Shown here one piece after another: positions 25,925-35,715 of a stretch of DNA of 64,000 bases. The translations under genes were made by a program, and so were the position numbers. Position 1 is the stretch's first letter; the number at the start of each line of letters is the position of its first letter. Origin of the DNA: Paraburkholderia sp. PGU19 (lineage in GTDB: Bacteria > Pseudomonadota > Gammaproteobacteria > Burkholderiales > Burkholderiaceae); contig NZ_AP023179.1 of the NCBI RefSeq assembly GCF_013426915.1, positions 3,038,001 through 3,102,000 on the forward strand. Reading direction: 5' to 3'. The notes under the pieces are model-generated. The model had not been told where the DNA came from and did no database searches. It was given only the letters and a program-made list of their open reading frames with translations.

Positions 25925-27082
25925 ATGCCTTTGCCCCTGCTTGCACTTGCCGTTGCCGCGTTTGGAATCGGTACCACCGAGTTCGTCATCATGGGGTTGC
26001 TGCCCGATGTCGCGCGCGATCTGAGCGTGTCGATTCCGGCGGCGGGTATGCTCGTGTCGGCGTATGCGCTCGGCGTGACGATTGGCGCGCCGATCGTCGC
26101 GATCGCGGTCGCCAACATGCCGCGCAAGAAAGCGCTGATGAGCCTGATCGGCATCTTCATCCTCGGCAACCTGCTGTGCGCAATCGCGCCGGGCTACGCG
26201 GTGCTGATGGCCGCGCGCATCGTCACGGCGTTCTGCCACGGCGCGTTTTTCGGCATCGGCTCGGTCGTTGCGGCCGGCCTCGTGGCGCCGAACCGACGCG
26301 CGCAGGCCATCGCGCTGATGTTCACGGGCCTCACGCTCGCCAACGTGCTCGGCGTGCCGCTCGGCACGGCGCTCGGCCAGGCCGTCGGCTGGCGCGCGAC
26401 GTTCTGGGCGGTGACGGGTATCGGCGTGATCGCGGCCATCGCGCTCGCGGTGTGTCTGCCGTCGAAGATCGAGATGCAGAAGGCGAGCCTCGTCCACGAA
26501 TTCACCGTGCTGAAAAACCCGCAGGTGCTGATGGTGCTCGGCACGAGCGTGCTGGCATCCGCGAGCCTGTTTTCGACCTTCACCTACATCACGCCGATCC
26601 TCGAAGACGTGACGGGCTTCACGCCCCATGCGGTGACGATGGTGCTGCTGCTGTTTGGCCTCGGGCTGACGGTGGGCAGCACGATCGGCGGCAAGCTCGC
26701 CGACTGGCGCCCGGTGCAGTCGCTGCTGTCGTTCCTGCTCGCGATCGTCGCGATCCTGTCCGTCTTCGCGATGACAATGCACAGCGAAATCCCCGCGATG
26801 CTGACCATTTTCCTGTGGGGCGTGCTCGCGTTCGCGATCGTGCCGCCGCTGCAGATGCTGATCGTCGACCGCGCGAGCAGCGCGCCGAACCTGGCTTCGA
26901 CGCTGAATCAGGGCGCCTTCAACCTCGGCAATGCAACGGGCGCGTGGCTTGGCGGCATGGCGATCGGCGCGGGCGCGCCGCTCAGGTCACTGCCGTGGGT
27001 CGGCGTCGCGACGGCGGCGGGCGCGGTGGCGCTGACGTGGTGGTCGGTGTCGCTCGACCGGCGCTTGCCTGTGGCGGGCTGA
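25925..27082 (+). CDS. MFS transporter, YdhP/AraJ-type efflux pump
   Basis: The 385-residue protein has twelve predicted helices. The start MPLPLLALAVAAFGIGTTEF followed by VIMGLLPDVARDLSVSIPAA is the signature of the AraJ/YdhP/purine-efflux group. Motif C-like features are seen in helix 5 (GLTLANVLGVPLGTALGQ) and the loop motif is LADWRPVQSL. Relatives export sugars, purine analogues or drugs. A second MFS pump gene follows after 84 bases on the same strand, and the two may be co-transcribed. Confidence 0.87.
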   Translation: MPLPLLALAVAAFGIGTTEFVIMGLLPDVARDLSVSIPAAGMLVSAYALGVTIGAPIVAIAVANMPRKKALMSLIGIFILGNLLCAIAPGYAVLMAARIVTAFCHGAFFGIGSVVAAGLVAPNRRAQAIALMFTGLTLANVLGVPLGTALGQAVGWRATFWAVTGIGVIAAIALAVCLPSKIEMQKASLVHEFTVLKNPQVLMVLGTSVLASASLFSTFTYITPILEDVTGFTPHAVTMVLLLFGLGLTVGSTIGGKLADWRPVQSLLSFLLAIVAILSVFAMTMHSEIPAMLTIFLWGVLAFAIVPPLQMLIVDRASSAPNLASTLNQGAFNLGNATGAWLGGMAIGAGAPLRSLPWVGVATAAGAVALTWWSVSLDRRLPVAG

Positions 27083-27166
27083 GCGCGCAACGCGATATAC
27101 CCCGAGCGTGCACCTTGCCATCACAGGGTGCGCGTGACATGCGGGCGGTGTAGCATCTCGCCCGAT

Positions 27167-28324
27167 ATGAAAGTCGTCTTCTCCCGTGATTTCCTCGCGC
27201 TGATCCTGAGCGTGGCCGTGGTCGGCCTCGGCAGCGGCGCGACCCTTCCCCTCACCGCCCTCGCGCTGACGCAAGCGGGCTACGGCACCGATGTCGTCGG
27301 GCTGCTGACGGCTGCCCAGGCGGGCGGCGGCCTGCTCGTCGTGCCCGTCGCCGGTTGGCTCGCGGCGCGCTGTGGTGGCCGCCAGGCGATCATCGGCGCG
27401 GTGCTGATCGTCGCGATCGTGACCGCGCTGATGCAGCTCACCGCCAATCTGTTCGTCTGGGCCGTGCTGCGCGCGCTGTGCGGCGCGGCGCTGATGCTGC
27501 TCTTCACGATCGGCGAAGCGTGGGTCAACCAGCTCGCCGACGATGCATCGCGCGGCCGCGTCGTCGCAATCTACGCGACGAACTTTACGCTGTTCCAGAT
27601 GGCGGGTCCTGTGCTCGTCAGTCAGATTGCGCGGCTCGAGCACTGGCGCTTTCTGATCTGCGGCGCAATCTTTCTGATCGCGCTGCCCGTGCTATCGATG
27701 ATCCGCTCGGCGCCGCACGCGTCCGACGAACACGAGCCGCACGGCAGCTGGCGACGCGTATTGCCGCAGATGCCCGCGCTCGTGATCGGCACGGGCTTTT
27801 TCGCGCTGTTCGATACGATCGCGCTGTCGTTGATGCCGCTCTTTGCGATGGCGCACGGCATTCCGAGCGAAGTGGCCGTGCTGTTCGCATCCGCGCTGCT
27901 GCTCGGCGACACGACCATGCAGTTTCCCATCGGCTGGCTCGCGGACCGGCTCGGGCGTGAGCGCGTGCATATCGGCTGCGCGGTGCTGGTCGTCGTGCTG
28001 CTGCCGCTGTTGCCATGGGCCGTGCAATCGCCGTGGCTGTGCTGGCCACTGCTCTATGTGCTCGGCGCGGCGGCGGGTGCGATCTATACGCTGTCGCTCG
28101 TCGCGTGTGGCGAGCGCTTTCGCGGCGTGGCGCTGGTGTCGGCGAGTTCACTCGTGGGCGCGTCGTGGAGTATCGCGAGCTTTGGCGGGCCGCTGATTGC
28201 GGGCGCGTTGATGAAGAGCGTCGGCAATGACGCGATGATCGGCGTGGTGCTCGCGAGCGCGCTGGCGTTTCTCGCGGCGGCGTTGTGGGAGAAGCGGCGC
28301 GGCGTGGTGAACGCGGCGTCGTGA
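27167..28324 (+). CDS. MFS transporter, YcaD-like
   Basis: The 385-residue protein starts at ATG 27167 (MKVVFSRDFLALILSVAVVG). The frame is open upstream, but this start gives the normal first helix. Twelve membrane segments are predicted. The motif PVAGWLAARCGGRQAII and the mid-loop MQFPIGWLADRLGRERV are typical of the YcaD/UMF group. The section ALCGAALMLLFTIGEAWVNQ followed by RGRVVAIYATNFTLFQMAGP is strongly conserved in YcaD proteins. The substrate is unknown. Confidence 0.86.
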   Translation: MKVVFSRDFLALILSVAVVGLGSGATLPLTALALTQAGYGTDVVGLLTAAQAGGGLLVVPVAGWLAARCGGRQAIIGAVLIVAIVTALMQLTANLFVWAVLRALCGAALMLLFTIGEAWVNQLADDASRGRVVAIYATNFTLFQMAGPVLVSQIARLEHWRFLICGAIFLIALPVLSMIRSAPHASDEHEPHGSWRRVLPQMPALVIGTGFFALFDTIALSLMPLFAMAHGIPSEVAVLFASALLLGDTTMQFPIGWLADRLGRERVHIGCAVLVVVLLPLLPWAVQSPWLCWPLLYVLGAAAGAIYTLSLVACGERFRGVALVSASSLVGASWSIASFGGPLIAGALMKSVGNDAMIGVVLASALAFLAAALWEKRRGVVNAAS

Positions 28325-28407
28325 AAGCTAAGCCAAGGTCCGCGCGGGCGTGACGCCGCGCGGTTTGCTTGTTGAATGCGCGTCGAGTGTGACGCGCCGC
28401 TACAGCG

Positions 28408-29718
28408 TTACTTATGCGCCGGAAGAATCTCACCGACGCAAGTACCAAAGCCGACGCGATAGCCATCACCCTGGCACCATCCCGCGAGCGTCAGTTCGTC
28501 GCCGTCTTCGATGAACCCGCGCGTGCCGCCGTCGTTCAGTTGCAGCGGATTCTTGCCGTTCCAGGTCAGTTCCAGCAGGCTGCCAAACGAATCATCGGTG
28601 GGTCCGCTGATCGTGCCCGAACCCATCAGATCGCCGACACGCGTATTGCAGCCCGACACCGTGTGATGCGCGAGTTGCTGCGCCATCGTCCAGTACATGT
28701 GACGGAAGTTGGTGCGCGCAATGGTCGTCGCTTCTTTTGCGTCGTGCGGCTTGAGCAGCACTTCGAGCGAAATGTCGAAGGCGTGCTCGCCGGCGTGGCG
28801 CAGATACTCGAGCGGCTGCGGATCCTGCGCGGGCTGCGCGACGCGGAACGGTTCGAGCGCGTCGAGCGTGACGATCCACGGCGAGATGGTCGTCGCGAAA
28901 CCCTTGGAGTTGAACGGGCCGAGCGGCACGTATTCCCACTGCTGGATATCGCGCGCGCTCCAGTCGTTCAGCAGCACCATGCCGAAGATGTGATCTTCCG
29001 CTTCACCGCATGCGATGGACTCGCCAAGCGCATTGCCACGACCGACGATAAAGCCCGTCTCCAGTTCGATGTCGAGCTTGCGACACGCGCCGAACACGGG
29101 GCGCTCCTGATCGGGCAGCTTCAACTGGCCGTTCGGGCGGCGCACGGGCGTGCCGCTCACTACCACCGACGACGCACGGCCGTTGTACCCGATCGGAATC
29201 TCCAGCCAGTTCGGCAGCAATGCGTTCTTCGGATCGCGGAACATCGAGCCGACGTTCGTCGCGTGTTCCTTCGACGAATAGAAATCCGTATAGCCCGGAA
29301 TCTGCGCTGGCAGATGCAGCGTCGCGTCGGACTGACGGATCAGCGCGCGGCTGCGCAGTTCGGCGTCATCGCGCAGCGTCGCGTGATCGCGCGACAGCAG
29401 CTTGCTCAACTGGATGCGCACACTGCGCCAGGTGTCGCGGCCAAGCGCGATGAAATCGTTCAGCGCGTCGCGCACGAACACGCTATCACCCTCGCCCGAC
29501 GACGGCACCGTCAGCAGGCCCGCGCTTTCTAGCGCGGCCAGATCGACGATGCAGTCGCCGATCGCCACTCCGGCGCGGCGCGTCGCATTCAGCCCGTCGC
29601 TGAAAATGCCGAACGGCAGGTTCTGGATCGGGAAGTCGCAGGACGGCTCGTTCGCCGACTCGACCCAACTTTTGCGCGACGCGTCGAGGGTCGCCTGAAG
29701 ATCGCTCGATGCGTTCAT
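28408..29718 (-). CDS. fahA: Fumarylacetoacetase
   Basis: The 436-residue protein is the last enzyme of tyrosine/homogentisate breakdown, cleaving fumarylacetoacetate to fumarate and acetoacetate. It has the N-terminal FAA domain ([20 protein letters not shown]) and the hydrolase domain with [19 protein letters not shown] and [20 protein letters not shown]. The metal-site segments are [12 protein letters not shown] and [20 protein letters not shown], and the active-site end is [20 protein letters not shown]. Start ATG 29716-29718 has GGAG upstream and overlaps the hmgA stop codon (ATGA), so the two are translationally coupled. No damage is visible. Confidence 0.95.
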   Translation of the reverse strand: MNASSDLQATLDASRKSWVESANEPSCDFPIQNLPFGIFSDGLNATRRAGVAIGDCIVDLAALESAGLLTVPSSGEGDSVFVRDALNDFIALGRDTWRSVRIQLSKLLSRDHATLRDDAELRSRALIRQSDATLHLPAQIPGYTDFYSSKEHATNVGSMFRDPKNALLPNWLEIPIGYNGRASSVVVSGTPVRRPNGQLKLPDQERPVFGACRKLDIELETGFIVGRGNALGESIACGEAEDHIFGMVLLNDWSARDIQQWEYVPLGPFNSKGFATTISPWIVTLDALEPFRVAQPAQDPQPLEYLRHAGEHAFDISLEVLLKPHDAKEATTIARTNFRHMYWTMAQQLAHHTVSGCNTRVGDLMGSGTISGPTDDSFGSLLELTWNGKNPLQLNDGGTRGFIEDGDELTLAGWCQGDGYRVGFGTCVGEILPAHK

Positions 29719-31037
29719 CGTTGCTCCGGATTGAAGTGTTTCTTGAGACCTTGCCAGCACTCGTAGTAATGCGCCTGAAGCTGCGCCGTTTCGAGCGCGA
29801 AGCGGGTCGGCTTGATCAGCGTGCGCGTCTCGAACATGAAGGCCATCGTGTTGTCGACCTTGTTCGGCTTGCTGGTGTCGATGTTCGAGGCCTTCTCGAA
29901 CGTGTCGGCGTCCGGGCCGTGGCCCGACATGCAGTTGTGCAGGCTCGCGCCGCCCGGCATGAAGCCTTCCGCTTTCGCGTCGTACGCGCCGTGCACAAGG
30001 CCCATGAACTCGCTTGCTACGTTGCGATGGAACCACGGCGGGCGGAACGTATCTTCGGCGGCCAGCCAGCGCGGCGGGAAGATCACGAAGTCGATCGAAT
30101 CGACGCCCGGCGTGTCGCTTTGCGATTGCAGCACGAGGAAGATCGACGGGTCCGGGTGGTCGTAGCTGATCGAGCCGATCGTATTGAAGTGGCGCAGATC
30201 GTATTTGTAGGGCGCGTAGTTGCCGTGCCACGCGACCACGTCGAGCGGCGAATGATCGATGTCCGCGCGCCACAGGTGGCCGTTCAGCTTCGCGACCAGC
30301 TCGAAGTCGCCTTCGCGGTCTTCATACGCGGCGTGCGGCGTAAGGAAATCGCGCGGATTCGCGAGGCCGTTCGAGCCGATCGGACCGAGGTCGGGCAGGC
30401 GCAACTGCGCGCCGAAGTTCTCGCAGATATAGCCGCTCGCGCGGCCGTCCGGCAGCGCCACCGAAAAACGCACGCCGCGCGGAATCACCGCGATCTCGAA
30501 CGGCTCGACGTCGAGCTCGCCCATCTCCGTGAAGATGGCGAGACGCCCCGCTTGCGGCACGATCAGCAGTTCGCCGTCGGCGTTGTAGAAGTAGCGGTCC
30601 TGCATCGACTGGTTAGCCGCGTACACGTGGATCGCGCACCCGTTCATCGCTTCCGCTGCGCCGTTGCCCGCCATCGTCACCCAGCCGTCGATGAAATCGG
30701 TCGGCTCGGTCGGCATCGGCAGCGGGTCCCAGCGCAGCTGGTTGGGCGGCGTGGGCGGCACGTCGGCGAAATTGGCGACGAGCCGGTGCGACGGCAGCGC
30801 CGTGAACGGCTGATGCACGGCGGCGGGACGAATGCGATACAGCCACGAGCGGCGGTTGTGGCCGCGCGGCGCCGTGAACGCGGTGCCCGACAGCTGCTCC
30901 GCGTACAGGCCATAAGGCGCGCGCTGCGGCGAGTTGCGGCCTTGCGGCAGCGCGCCGGGCAAGGCTTCCGTAGCGAATTCGTTGGCGAAGCCGGACTGAT
31001 AGCCCGGCTGGATTTCGCGTCGTGTGGATGATTCCAT
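29715..31037 (-). CDS. hmgA: Homogentisate 1,2-dioxygenase
   Basis: The 440-residue enzyme opens the homogentisate ring to maleylacetoacetate. It begins [20 protein letters not shown], as most family members do. Iron-ligand elements are visible: [20 protein letters not shown], where H and E are six apart as in characterised enzymes, and [16 protein letters not shown]. Length is typical. It lies between the aromatic-acid MFS gene (31 bases upstream) and fahA (4-base overlap) in one operon. No maleylacetoacetate isomerase gene is in the window, so that step must be encoded elsewhere. Confidence 0.96.
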   Translation of the reverse strand: MESSTRREIQPGYQSGFANEFATEALPGALPQGRNSPQRAPYGLYAEQLSGTAFTAPRGHNRRSWLYRIRPAAVHQPFTALPSHRLVANFADVPPTPPNQLRWDPLPMPTEPTDFIDGWVTMAGNGAAEAMNGCAIHVYAANQSMQDRYFYNADGELLIVPQAGRLAIFTEMGELDVEPFEIAVIPRGVRFSVALPDGRASGYICENFGAQLRLPDLGPIGSNGLANPRDFLTPHAAYEDREGDFELVAKLNGHLWRADIDHSPLDVVAWHGNYAPYKYDLRHFNTIGSISYDHPDPSIFLVLQSQSDTPGVDSIDFVIFPPRWLAAEDTFRPPWFHRNVASEFMGLVHGAYDAKAEGFMPGGASLHNCMSGHGPDADTFEKASNIDTSKPNKVDNTMAFMFETRTLIKPTRFALETAQLQAHYYECWQGLKKHFNPEQR

Positions 31038-31067
31038 GCAAAGTCTCCGATGAATCTCAAGCGAATC

Positions 31068-32426
31068 TCAAGCAGTCTGCGCTTTGGCCAGGCCGCCGCG
31101 CCCACGCGTGGCGGCGGCGAGCGTCAGCACCAGCGATGCGGAACACAGCACGGGCAAGGCGGCAGCGTGAAACAGCTGGGCGTTGCTCCAGTTCAGCGCA
31201 ATCAATTGGCCGCCGACCAGCGGCCCGATCACCGAGCCGATCCGGCCGATGCCGAGACTCCAGCCGATGCCCGTCGAGCGCAGCGTGGTGGGATAGAAGT
31301 GTCCGGCGAGCGCATTGACGGCCGGCTGTCCGCCGACGATGCAGAAGCCGCCCGCGAAGACGACAACCAGCAGCCACGCGAGCGCATGCGACACCGCGCC
31401 GATCGCGCCGACGCTCAGCGCGCCGAGTGCGAAGCACGCGAACAGCGCGCGCACAAAGCCGAAACGTTCGATGAACCAGCCGAGCAGCAGCGTGCCGACC
31501 ACGCCGCCCGTCTGCAGCACGGTGCCGACGATGACGGCTGTGGACGGCGAATAGCCGGCGTCGCGCATCACGGTCGGCAGCCAGTTCGACAGGAAGTACA
31601 GGTCGATCAGGTTCATGAAGCTGATGCCCCAGAGGATCAGCGTGACGGGCGCACGCCCCGCGCGGAACAGCTCGGCCACGGGCGCGCCGCCGCCGGCTTT
31701 TTCCTGTACGACGAGGCGCGTGGCGGGACCGACGCGAAGCGCTGTATCGAACTTCGCCAGCCACTGCCGCGCGCGTTCATCGCGTCCCTTCAGCACGAGA
31801 AATTGCAGCGACTCGGGCAGCGCGGCGAGCATCGCGAGGGCGAGCACGAGCGGCACCGCGCCGCCGACCCAGAATACCGCGCGCCAGCCGTACGCGGGAA
31901 TCAGCGCCGCGCTGATGAAGCCGCCGATGGCCGCGCCGAGCGTGAAGCCGCACGACACCAGCATCATCCGTTTAACGCGGTGCGCGGGCGTCGAAAACTC
32001 GCCGACCAGCGCCATCGCATTCGGCATGATGCAGCCGAGGCCCAGCCCCGTGATGAAGCGCAGCGCGATCAGCGCGGAAATGGTCGAGACGAACGGCGTC
32101 GCGAGCATCGACAGCGCGAAGAAGAACGTCGAGCCGATCAGCACCGGGCGCCGTCCGATCCGGTCGGCCAGCACCGACAGCCCGAGCGCGCCCAGCAGCA
32201 TGCCGAACAGGCTCGCGCTGAACACCGGCCCGAGCGCGGCCTTCGATACATGCCATTCGCCGATCACGCTCGGCGCGACATAACCCATGGCTTGCGCATC
32301 GAAGCCGTCGATGACGAGGCACAGCCCGCACAGCACGAGCAGCATCAGCTGAAAAGCCGGCCGATGCGCATCGGCCAATGCGCGCTCGACCTCGATCACA
32401 TCGGCAGAACGGTGGGATTCGCTCAT
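31068..32426 (-). CDS. MFS transporter of the aromatic acid:H+ symporter (AAHS) family
   Basis: The 452-residue protein has the AAHS signature in helix 1 (LVIDGFDAQAMGYVAPSVIG, with the DGFD motif) and the loop VLADRIGRRPVLIG. It has twelve membrane segments and ends with a basic tail. AAHS proteins such as PcaK import aromatic acids. The position at the head of the hmgA-fahA operon suggests uptake of homogentisate, phenylacetate or a related compound, which is inference only. ATG 32424-32426 is the first start in frame with family similarity. Confidence 0.88.
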   Translation of the reverse strand: MSESHRSADVIEVERALADAHRPAFQLMLLVLCGLCLVIDGFDAQAMGYVAPSVIGEWHVSKAALGPVFSASLFGMLLGALGLSVLADRIGRRPVLIGSTFFFALSMLATPFVSTISALIALRFITGLGLGCIMPNAMALVGEFSTPAHRVKRMMLVSCGFTLGAAIGGFISAALIPAYGWRAVFWVGGAVPLVLALAMLAALPESLQFLVLKGRDERARQWLAKFDTALRVGPATRLVVQEKAGGGAPVAELFRAGRAPVTLILWGISFMNLIDLYFLSNWLPTVMRDAGYSPSTAVIVGTVLQTGGVVGTLLLGWFIERFGFVRALFACFALGALSVGAIGAVSHALAWLLVVVFAGGFCIVGGQPAVNALAGHFYPTTLRSTGIGWSLGIGRIGSVIGPLVGGQLIALNWSNAQLFHAAALPVLCSASLVLTLAAATRGRGGLAKAQTA

Positions 32427-32649
32427 CTTTCGCTTCCTGCGGAACGGGGTGAAAAGGCTGCAACGTGTATTTACGAATAGTAAAACAGATTATGATTAGT
32501 GAAATTAACGTAAACCCTCGATCGGGCATCGATCGCCACACGAATGGCGAAATCCATATCAGTATTTGGTGCATGAAAGAGCGGTCGCCGCTGCTACCAT
32601 CGAAGCGTGCGGCGCACCGCCGCGATCCAAGTCCGCTCCCCACGTATTC
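32427..32649. promoter_or_regulatory. Divergent promoter region of the hmg operon and an EAL-domain gene
   Basis: The 223-base gap contains a strongly AT-rich block at 32466-32518, including TTTACGAATAGTAAAA and TGATTAGTGAAATTAACG. These look like overlapping A/T promoter elements and dyad-like half-sites. A CGATCGGGCATCGATCG dyad follows at 32518-32534. The regulator of hmgA cannot be identified. Confidence 0.4.
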
Positions 32650-33480
32650 ATGATCCCGCTGACCATTCCCGAACTCGTCGACCGCGCTTCCACTCACCCG
32701 TTTCTCGGCGAGCATCTGAGAATGGGCACAGGCCCACGCAGCGGCGAAGCCATCGCGACCTACGGCGACGTCGAACTCGGCAGCAGCTACGAGCCGATCT
32801 TCGACATCTCGGTGCATGCGCTCGCGCAGTCGCTGTCGTCTTCGCCCGATAGCGCGGACCGTTTCGGCGACGAACTCGGGGTCCAGGCCGTCACGCAACT
32901 GGCCGACGGCACGCCGCTCGACAGCTTCGACCCGTTCGACCACGTGCCCGACGACCAGCAGCTGGTCGCGCTGGACCGGATGTCGCGCGCGATGCACGCC
33001 GTCAACTTCTTCGGTCCGCAGCGGCACGGTCTGCTGTTTCTGCGCGTGCACGAGCGGCTGCTGAAAAGCGTGCGCTATGACCACGGCCGGCATTTCTCGG
33101 CTGTGCTGATGTCGTTTGGGTTAAATCCGTCGCGAGTCGTGATCGAGCTGCCGTCTGCGGCGGTCGCGCATAAGACGTTTCTTGGTTATCTGACCAAGAG
33201 TTACCAGCACTATGGATTCAAGGTCGCCGGCAATCTGCCGAACGCGGGGCAGATCCTGTCCGTGTCGGACATGGCGAGACTGGACTTCATCAAGATGGAT
33301 GCCGCTTCGGCGTTGCGCGATTCGATGGTGAAACCGCTGGTCAGCTATGCGAATCGGCTAAAAATTCCGTTGATCTTCAATCGCGTGGCGACTGAAGCGC
33401 AGTTCGATCTGTTGCAACAATACGATGTGCGGTTCGTGCAGGGGCCATTGTTCGTCGTGCACGCGAACCGGGCGGCCTAA
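32650..33480 (+). CDS. Degenerate EAL-domain protein
   Basis: The 276-residue protein has an EAL phosphodiesterase fold. SSYEPIFDISVHALAQSL corresponds to the start of the domain, and RVVIELPSAAVAHKTFLGYL and DMARLDFIKMDAASALRDSM match the later strands. The signature ExLxR is missing and the D-F-G/D-D acidic loop is replaced by GNLPNAGQ. Catalytic cyclic-di-GMP hydrolysis is therefore unlikely. Such proteins act as c-di-GMP sensors or protein-binding modules. It is divergent from the hmg operon and its stop codon overlaps the end of the IclR gene on the other strand. Confidence 0.72.
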   Translation: MIPLTIPELVDRASTHPFLGEHLRMGTGPRSGEAIATYGDVELGSSYEPIFDISVHALAQSLSSSPDSADRFGDELGVQAVTQLADGTPLDSFDPFDHVPDDQQLVALDRMSRAMHAVNFFGPQRHGLLFLRVHERLLKSVRYDHGRHFSAVLMSFGLNPSRVVIELPSAAVAHKTFLGYLTKSYQHYGFKVAGNLPNAGQILSVSDMARLDFIKMDAASALRDSMVKPLVSYANRLKIPLIFNRVATEAQFDLLQQYDVRFVQGPLFVVHANRAA

Positions 33481-34301
33481 GGTTGTTCCGGGGCCGGCCC
33501 CAAACGGCGCGCCAATGCTCTCAGACGCGGCGCGACCACCTCCCGGAACACGCTCTCCCCCATCGACGACGCCGGGCCGCTACAGCTCAGCACCAGCAGC
33601 CGCCCGTCGCGCGGGTCGCTGAACGGCACGGCCACGGCGTTCACGTCGTCGTGCCAGTCGCGAAACGAATAGCAGCAGCCCTCTCGCGCGAACCTGTCGA
33701 TTTCCTCTCGCGCCTGGGCGACCAGTTGCGCGCCTTCGTCGCCCGCTGCGCGCTGCAGTTCGGCCAGAAGCGCGGCGCGCGCGTCGCCCGACTGCACGGC
33801 GAGATACGCGCGGCCCATTGAACTCGTCAGCATCGACAGCTTCGAACCGGATGCGAGCCCGAGCGTGAGCGCCGTCTCGCTGCGGATCGTCTCCAGGTAG
33901 ATCATGTCCAGACCGTCCCGGCAACCGAGCGACACGGCCGCGCCGACCTCGCGCGCGAAGTCGCGCATGTGCGGACGCGCGAGCTCGAGCGTATCGGTGC
34001 CCGACAGCAGCGCGAAACCGAGCGACAGCACGCCAGCATCGAGTGCGTACTTGCCGAGCGCCTCGTCGAAGCGCAGATAGCCGAGCACCGTCAGCGTGTA
34101 CGCAAGCCGGTTCACCGTCGCTTTCGGCAAACCCGTGCGCTCGACGAAGTCGCGATTGCCCAGCAGCGTCTCGCCCGGACGGAACGCGCGCAACAGATCG
34201 AGGCCGCGCGCCAGCGCGACGACGAATTTGCGTTCGTCGACGGGATCGGACGCACGCGTCGAAGCGGACGTTGGGGATGTTATGGATGCAGGTTTCGACA
34301 T
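33477..34301 (-). CDS. IclR-family transcriptional regulator, likely of gcdH
   Basis: The 274-residue protein has the winged-helix N-terminus (ALARGLDLLRAFRPGETLLG, with recognition helix region RTGLPKATVNRLAYTLTVLG) and a GAF-like effector-binding domain from about residue 110. It is divergent from the glutaryl-CoA dehydrogenase gene with a 121-base intergenic region holding two palindromes, a standard regulator/target arrangement. The effector is not known; glutarate or glutaryl-CoA would be a natural guess. Confidence 0.85.
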   Translation of the reverse strand: MSKPASITSPTSASTRASDPVDERKFVVALARGLDLLRAFRPGETLLGNRDFVERTGLPKATVNRLAYTLTVLGYLRFDEALGKYALDAGVLSLGFALLSGTDTLELARPHMRDFAREVGAAVSLGCRDGLDMIYLETIRSETALTLGLASGSKLSMLTSSMGRAYLAVQSGDARAALLAELQRAAGDEGAQLVAQAREEIDRFAREGCCYSFRDWHDDVNAVAVPFSDPRDGRLLVLSCSGPASSMGESVFREVVAPRLRALARRLGPAPEQP

Positions 34302-34322
34302 CGGGTGCTAAACTCAGTCGTC

Positions 34323-34354
34323 GTTTTGCAAAACATTGTTTCGCAGAGCGGAAC
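34323..34354. promoter_or_regulatory. Candidate IclR operator: two adjacent palindromes
   Basis: GTTTTGCAAAAC (34323-34334) is a perfect 12-bp palindrome. GTTTCGC-aga-GCGGAAC (34338-34354) is a near-perfect 7-3-7 one. Both lie in the short gap between the IclR start codon (34301) and gcdH (34423). A tandem arrangement suits binding of an IclR tetramer, but this is inference. Confidence 0.55.
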
Positions 34355-34422
34355 TTAAGTCAAGCATGAGATCAGAATGCGGTGTTTCGGTGCTCCGCTC
34401 TGATCGATTCAGGAGATACGTC

Positions 34423-35613
34423 ATGGCAGCCGCCGCGCAATTCAATTGGGAAGACCCGCTGCTCCTCAATCAGCAGCTCACGGAAGAAGAACGCATGGTG
34501 CGCGACGCCGCGCACGCCTACGCGCAGGACAAGCTTGCGCCGCGCGTGCTCGAAGCGTTCCGCAACGAGAAAACGGACGCCACGATCTTCCGCGAGATGG
34601 GCGAACTGGGCCTGCTCGGCCCGACCATTCCCGAGCAATACGGCGGCCCCGGCCTCAACTACGTGAGCTACGGGTTGATCGCGCGCGAGGTGGAGCGCGT
34701 GGATTCAGGCTACCGGTCGATGATGTCGGTGCAGTCGTCGCTGGTGATGGTCCCCATCTTCGAATTCGGTTCCGACGCGCAGAAAGACAAATATCTGCCG
34801 AAGCTCGCGACGGGCGAATGGATCGGCTGCTTCGGCCTGACCGAGCCGAACCACGGCTCCGATCCGGGCAGCATGGTCACGCGAGCGAAGAAAGTCGACG
34901 GCGGCTACTCGCTGTCCGGCTCGAAGATGTGGATCACGAATTCGCCGATCGCGGACGTGTTCGTCGTCTGGGCGCAGCTCGAAACCGATGGCAAGGATGA
35001 GATTCGCGGCTTCATCCTTGAGAAAGGCTGGAAAGGCTTGAGCGCACCTGCCATCCACGGCAAGGTCGGCCTGCGTGCGTCGATCACGGGTGAGATCGTT
35101 CTCGATGAAGTGTTCGTGCCGGAAGAGAATCTGATGCCCGGCGTGAAGGGCTTGCGCGGACCGTTCACCTGTCTCAACTCGGCTCGTTACGGCATTGCGT
35201 GGGGCGCGCTCGGCGCGGCAGAAGACTGCTGGCACACCGCGCGTCAGTACACGCTCGATCGCAAGCAGTTCGGCCGGCCGCTTGCCGCGAACCAGCTGAT
35301 CCAGAAAAAGCTCGCCGACATGCAGACGGAAATCACGCTGGGCCTGCAAGGCGTGCTGCGCCTTGGCCGGATGAAGGACGAAGGCACGGCCGCCGTCGAA
35401 ATCACGTCGATCATGAAGCGCAACTCGTGCGGCAAGTCGCTCGACATCGCGCGGATGGCGCGTGACATGCTGGGCGGCAACGGCATCTCTGACGAGTTCG
35501 GCGTCGCGCGGCATCTGGTCAATCTGGAAGTCGTGAACACGTATGAAGGCACGCACGATATTCACGCGCTGATTCTCGGACGCGCGCAGACGGGCATTCA
35601 GGCGTTCTTCTGA
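34423..35613 (+). CDS. gcdH: Glutaryl-CoA dehydrogenase
   Basis: This 396-residue flavoenzyme of the acyl-CoA dehydrogenase family oxidises and decarboxylates glutaryl-CoA to crotonyl-CoA in lysine, tryptophan and aromatic breakdown. Landmarks are [20 protein letters not shown] (FAD and substrate loop), [36 protein letters not shown], and the catalytic glutamate in [20 protein letters not shown]. The start at 34423 follows AGGAGATACGTC. It is preceded by the divergent IclR gene and ends in a bidirectional terminator. No lesion is seen. Confidence 0.94.
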   Translation: MAAAAQFNWEDPLLLNQQLTEEERMVRDAAHAYAQDKLAPRVLEAFRNEKTDATIFREMGELGLLGPTIPEQYGGPGLNYVSYGLIAREVERVDSGYRSMMSVQSSLVMVPIFEFGSDAQKDKYLPKLATGEWIGCFGLTEPNHGSDPGSMVTRAKKVDGGYSLSGSKMWITNSPIADVFVVWAQLETDGKDEIRGFILEKGWKGLSAPAIHGKVGLRASITGEIVLDEVFVPEENLMPGVKGLRGPFTCLNSARYGIAWGALGAAEDCWHTARQYTLDRKQFGRPLAANQLIQKKLADMQTEITLGLQGVLRLGRMKDEGTAAVEITSIMKRNSCGKSLDIARMARDMLGGNGISDEFGVARHLVNLEVVNTYEGTHDIHALILGRAQTGIQAFF

Positions 35614-35654
35614 CGCTCTGTGATTCGTCGCCAGGTTTCGGAAAACCAGTAAGC

Positions 35655-35689
35655 AAAAAGCCCGCGTTCTCAACGAACGCGGGCTTTTT
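35655..35689. terminator. Bidirectional intrinsic terminator between gcdH and the peroxiredoxin gene
   Basis: A perfect 15-bp stem (AAAAAGCCCGCGTTC paired with GAACGCGGGCTTTTT) encloses a 5-nt loop, with A-tracts on one side and T-tracts on the other. It works for both convergent genes. Confidence 0.9.
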
Positions 35690-35715
35690 GTTTGAACCGT
35701 GCAAGAAGCGGAAGC

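Noticed and set aside
29709..31031. A 440-codon plus-strand frame over hmgA
   Set aside because: Exact antisense shadow of hmgA, with no similarity to a known family.
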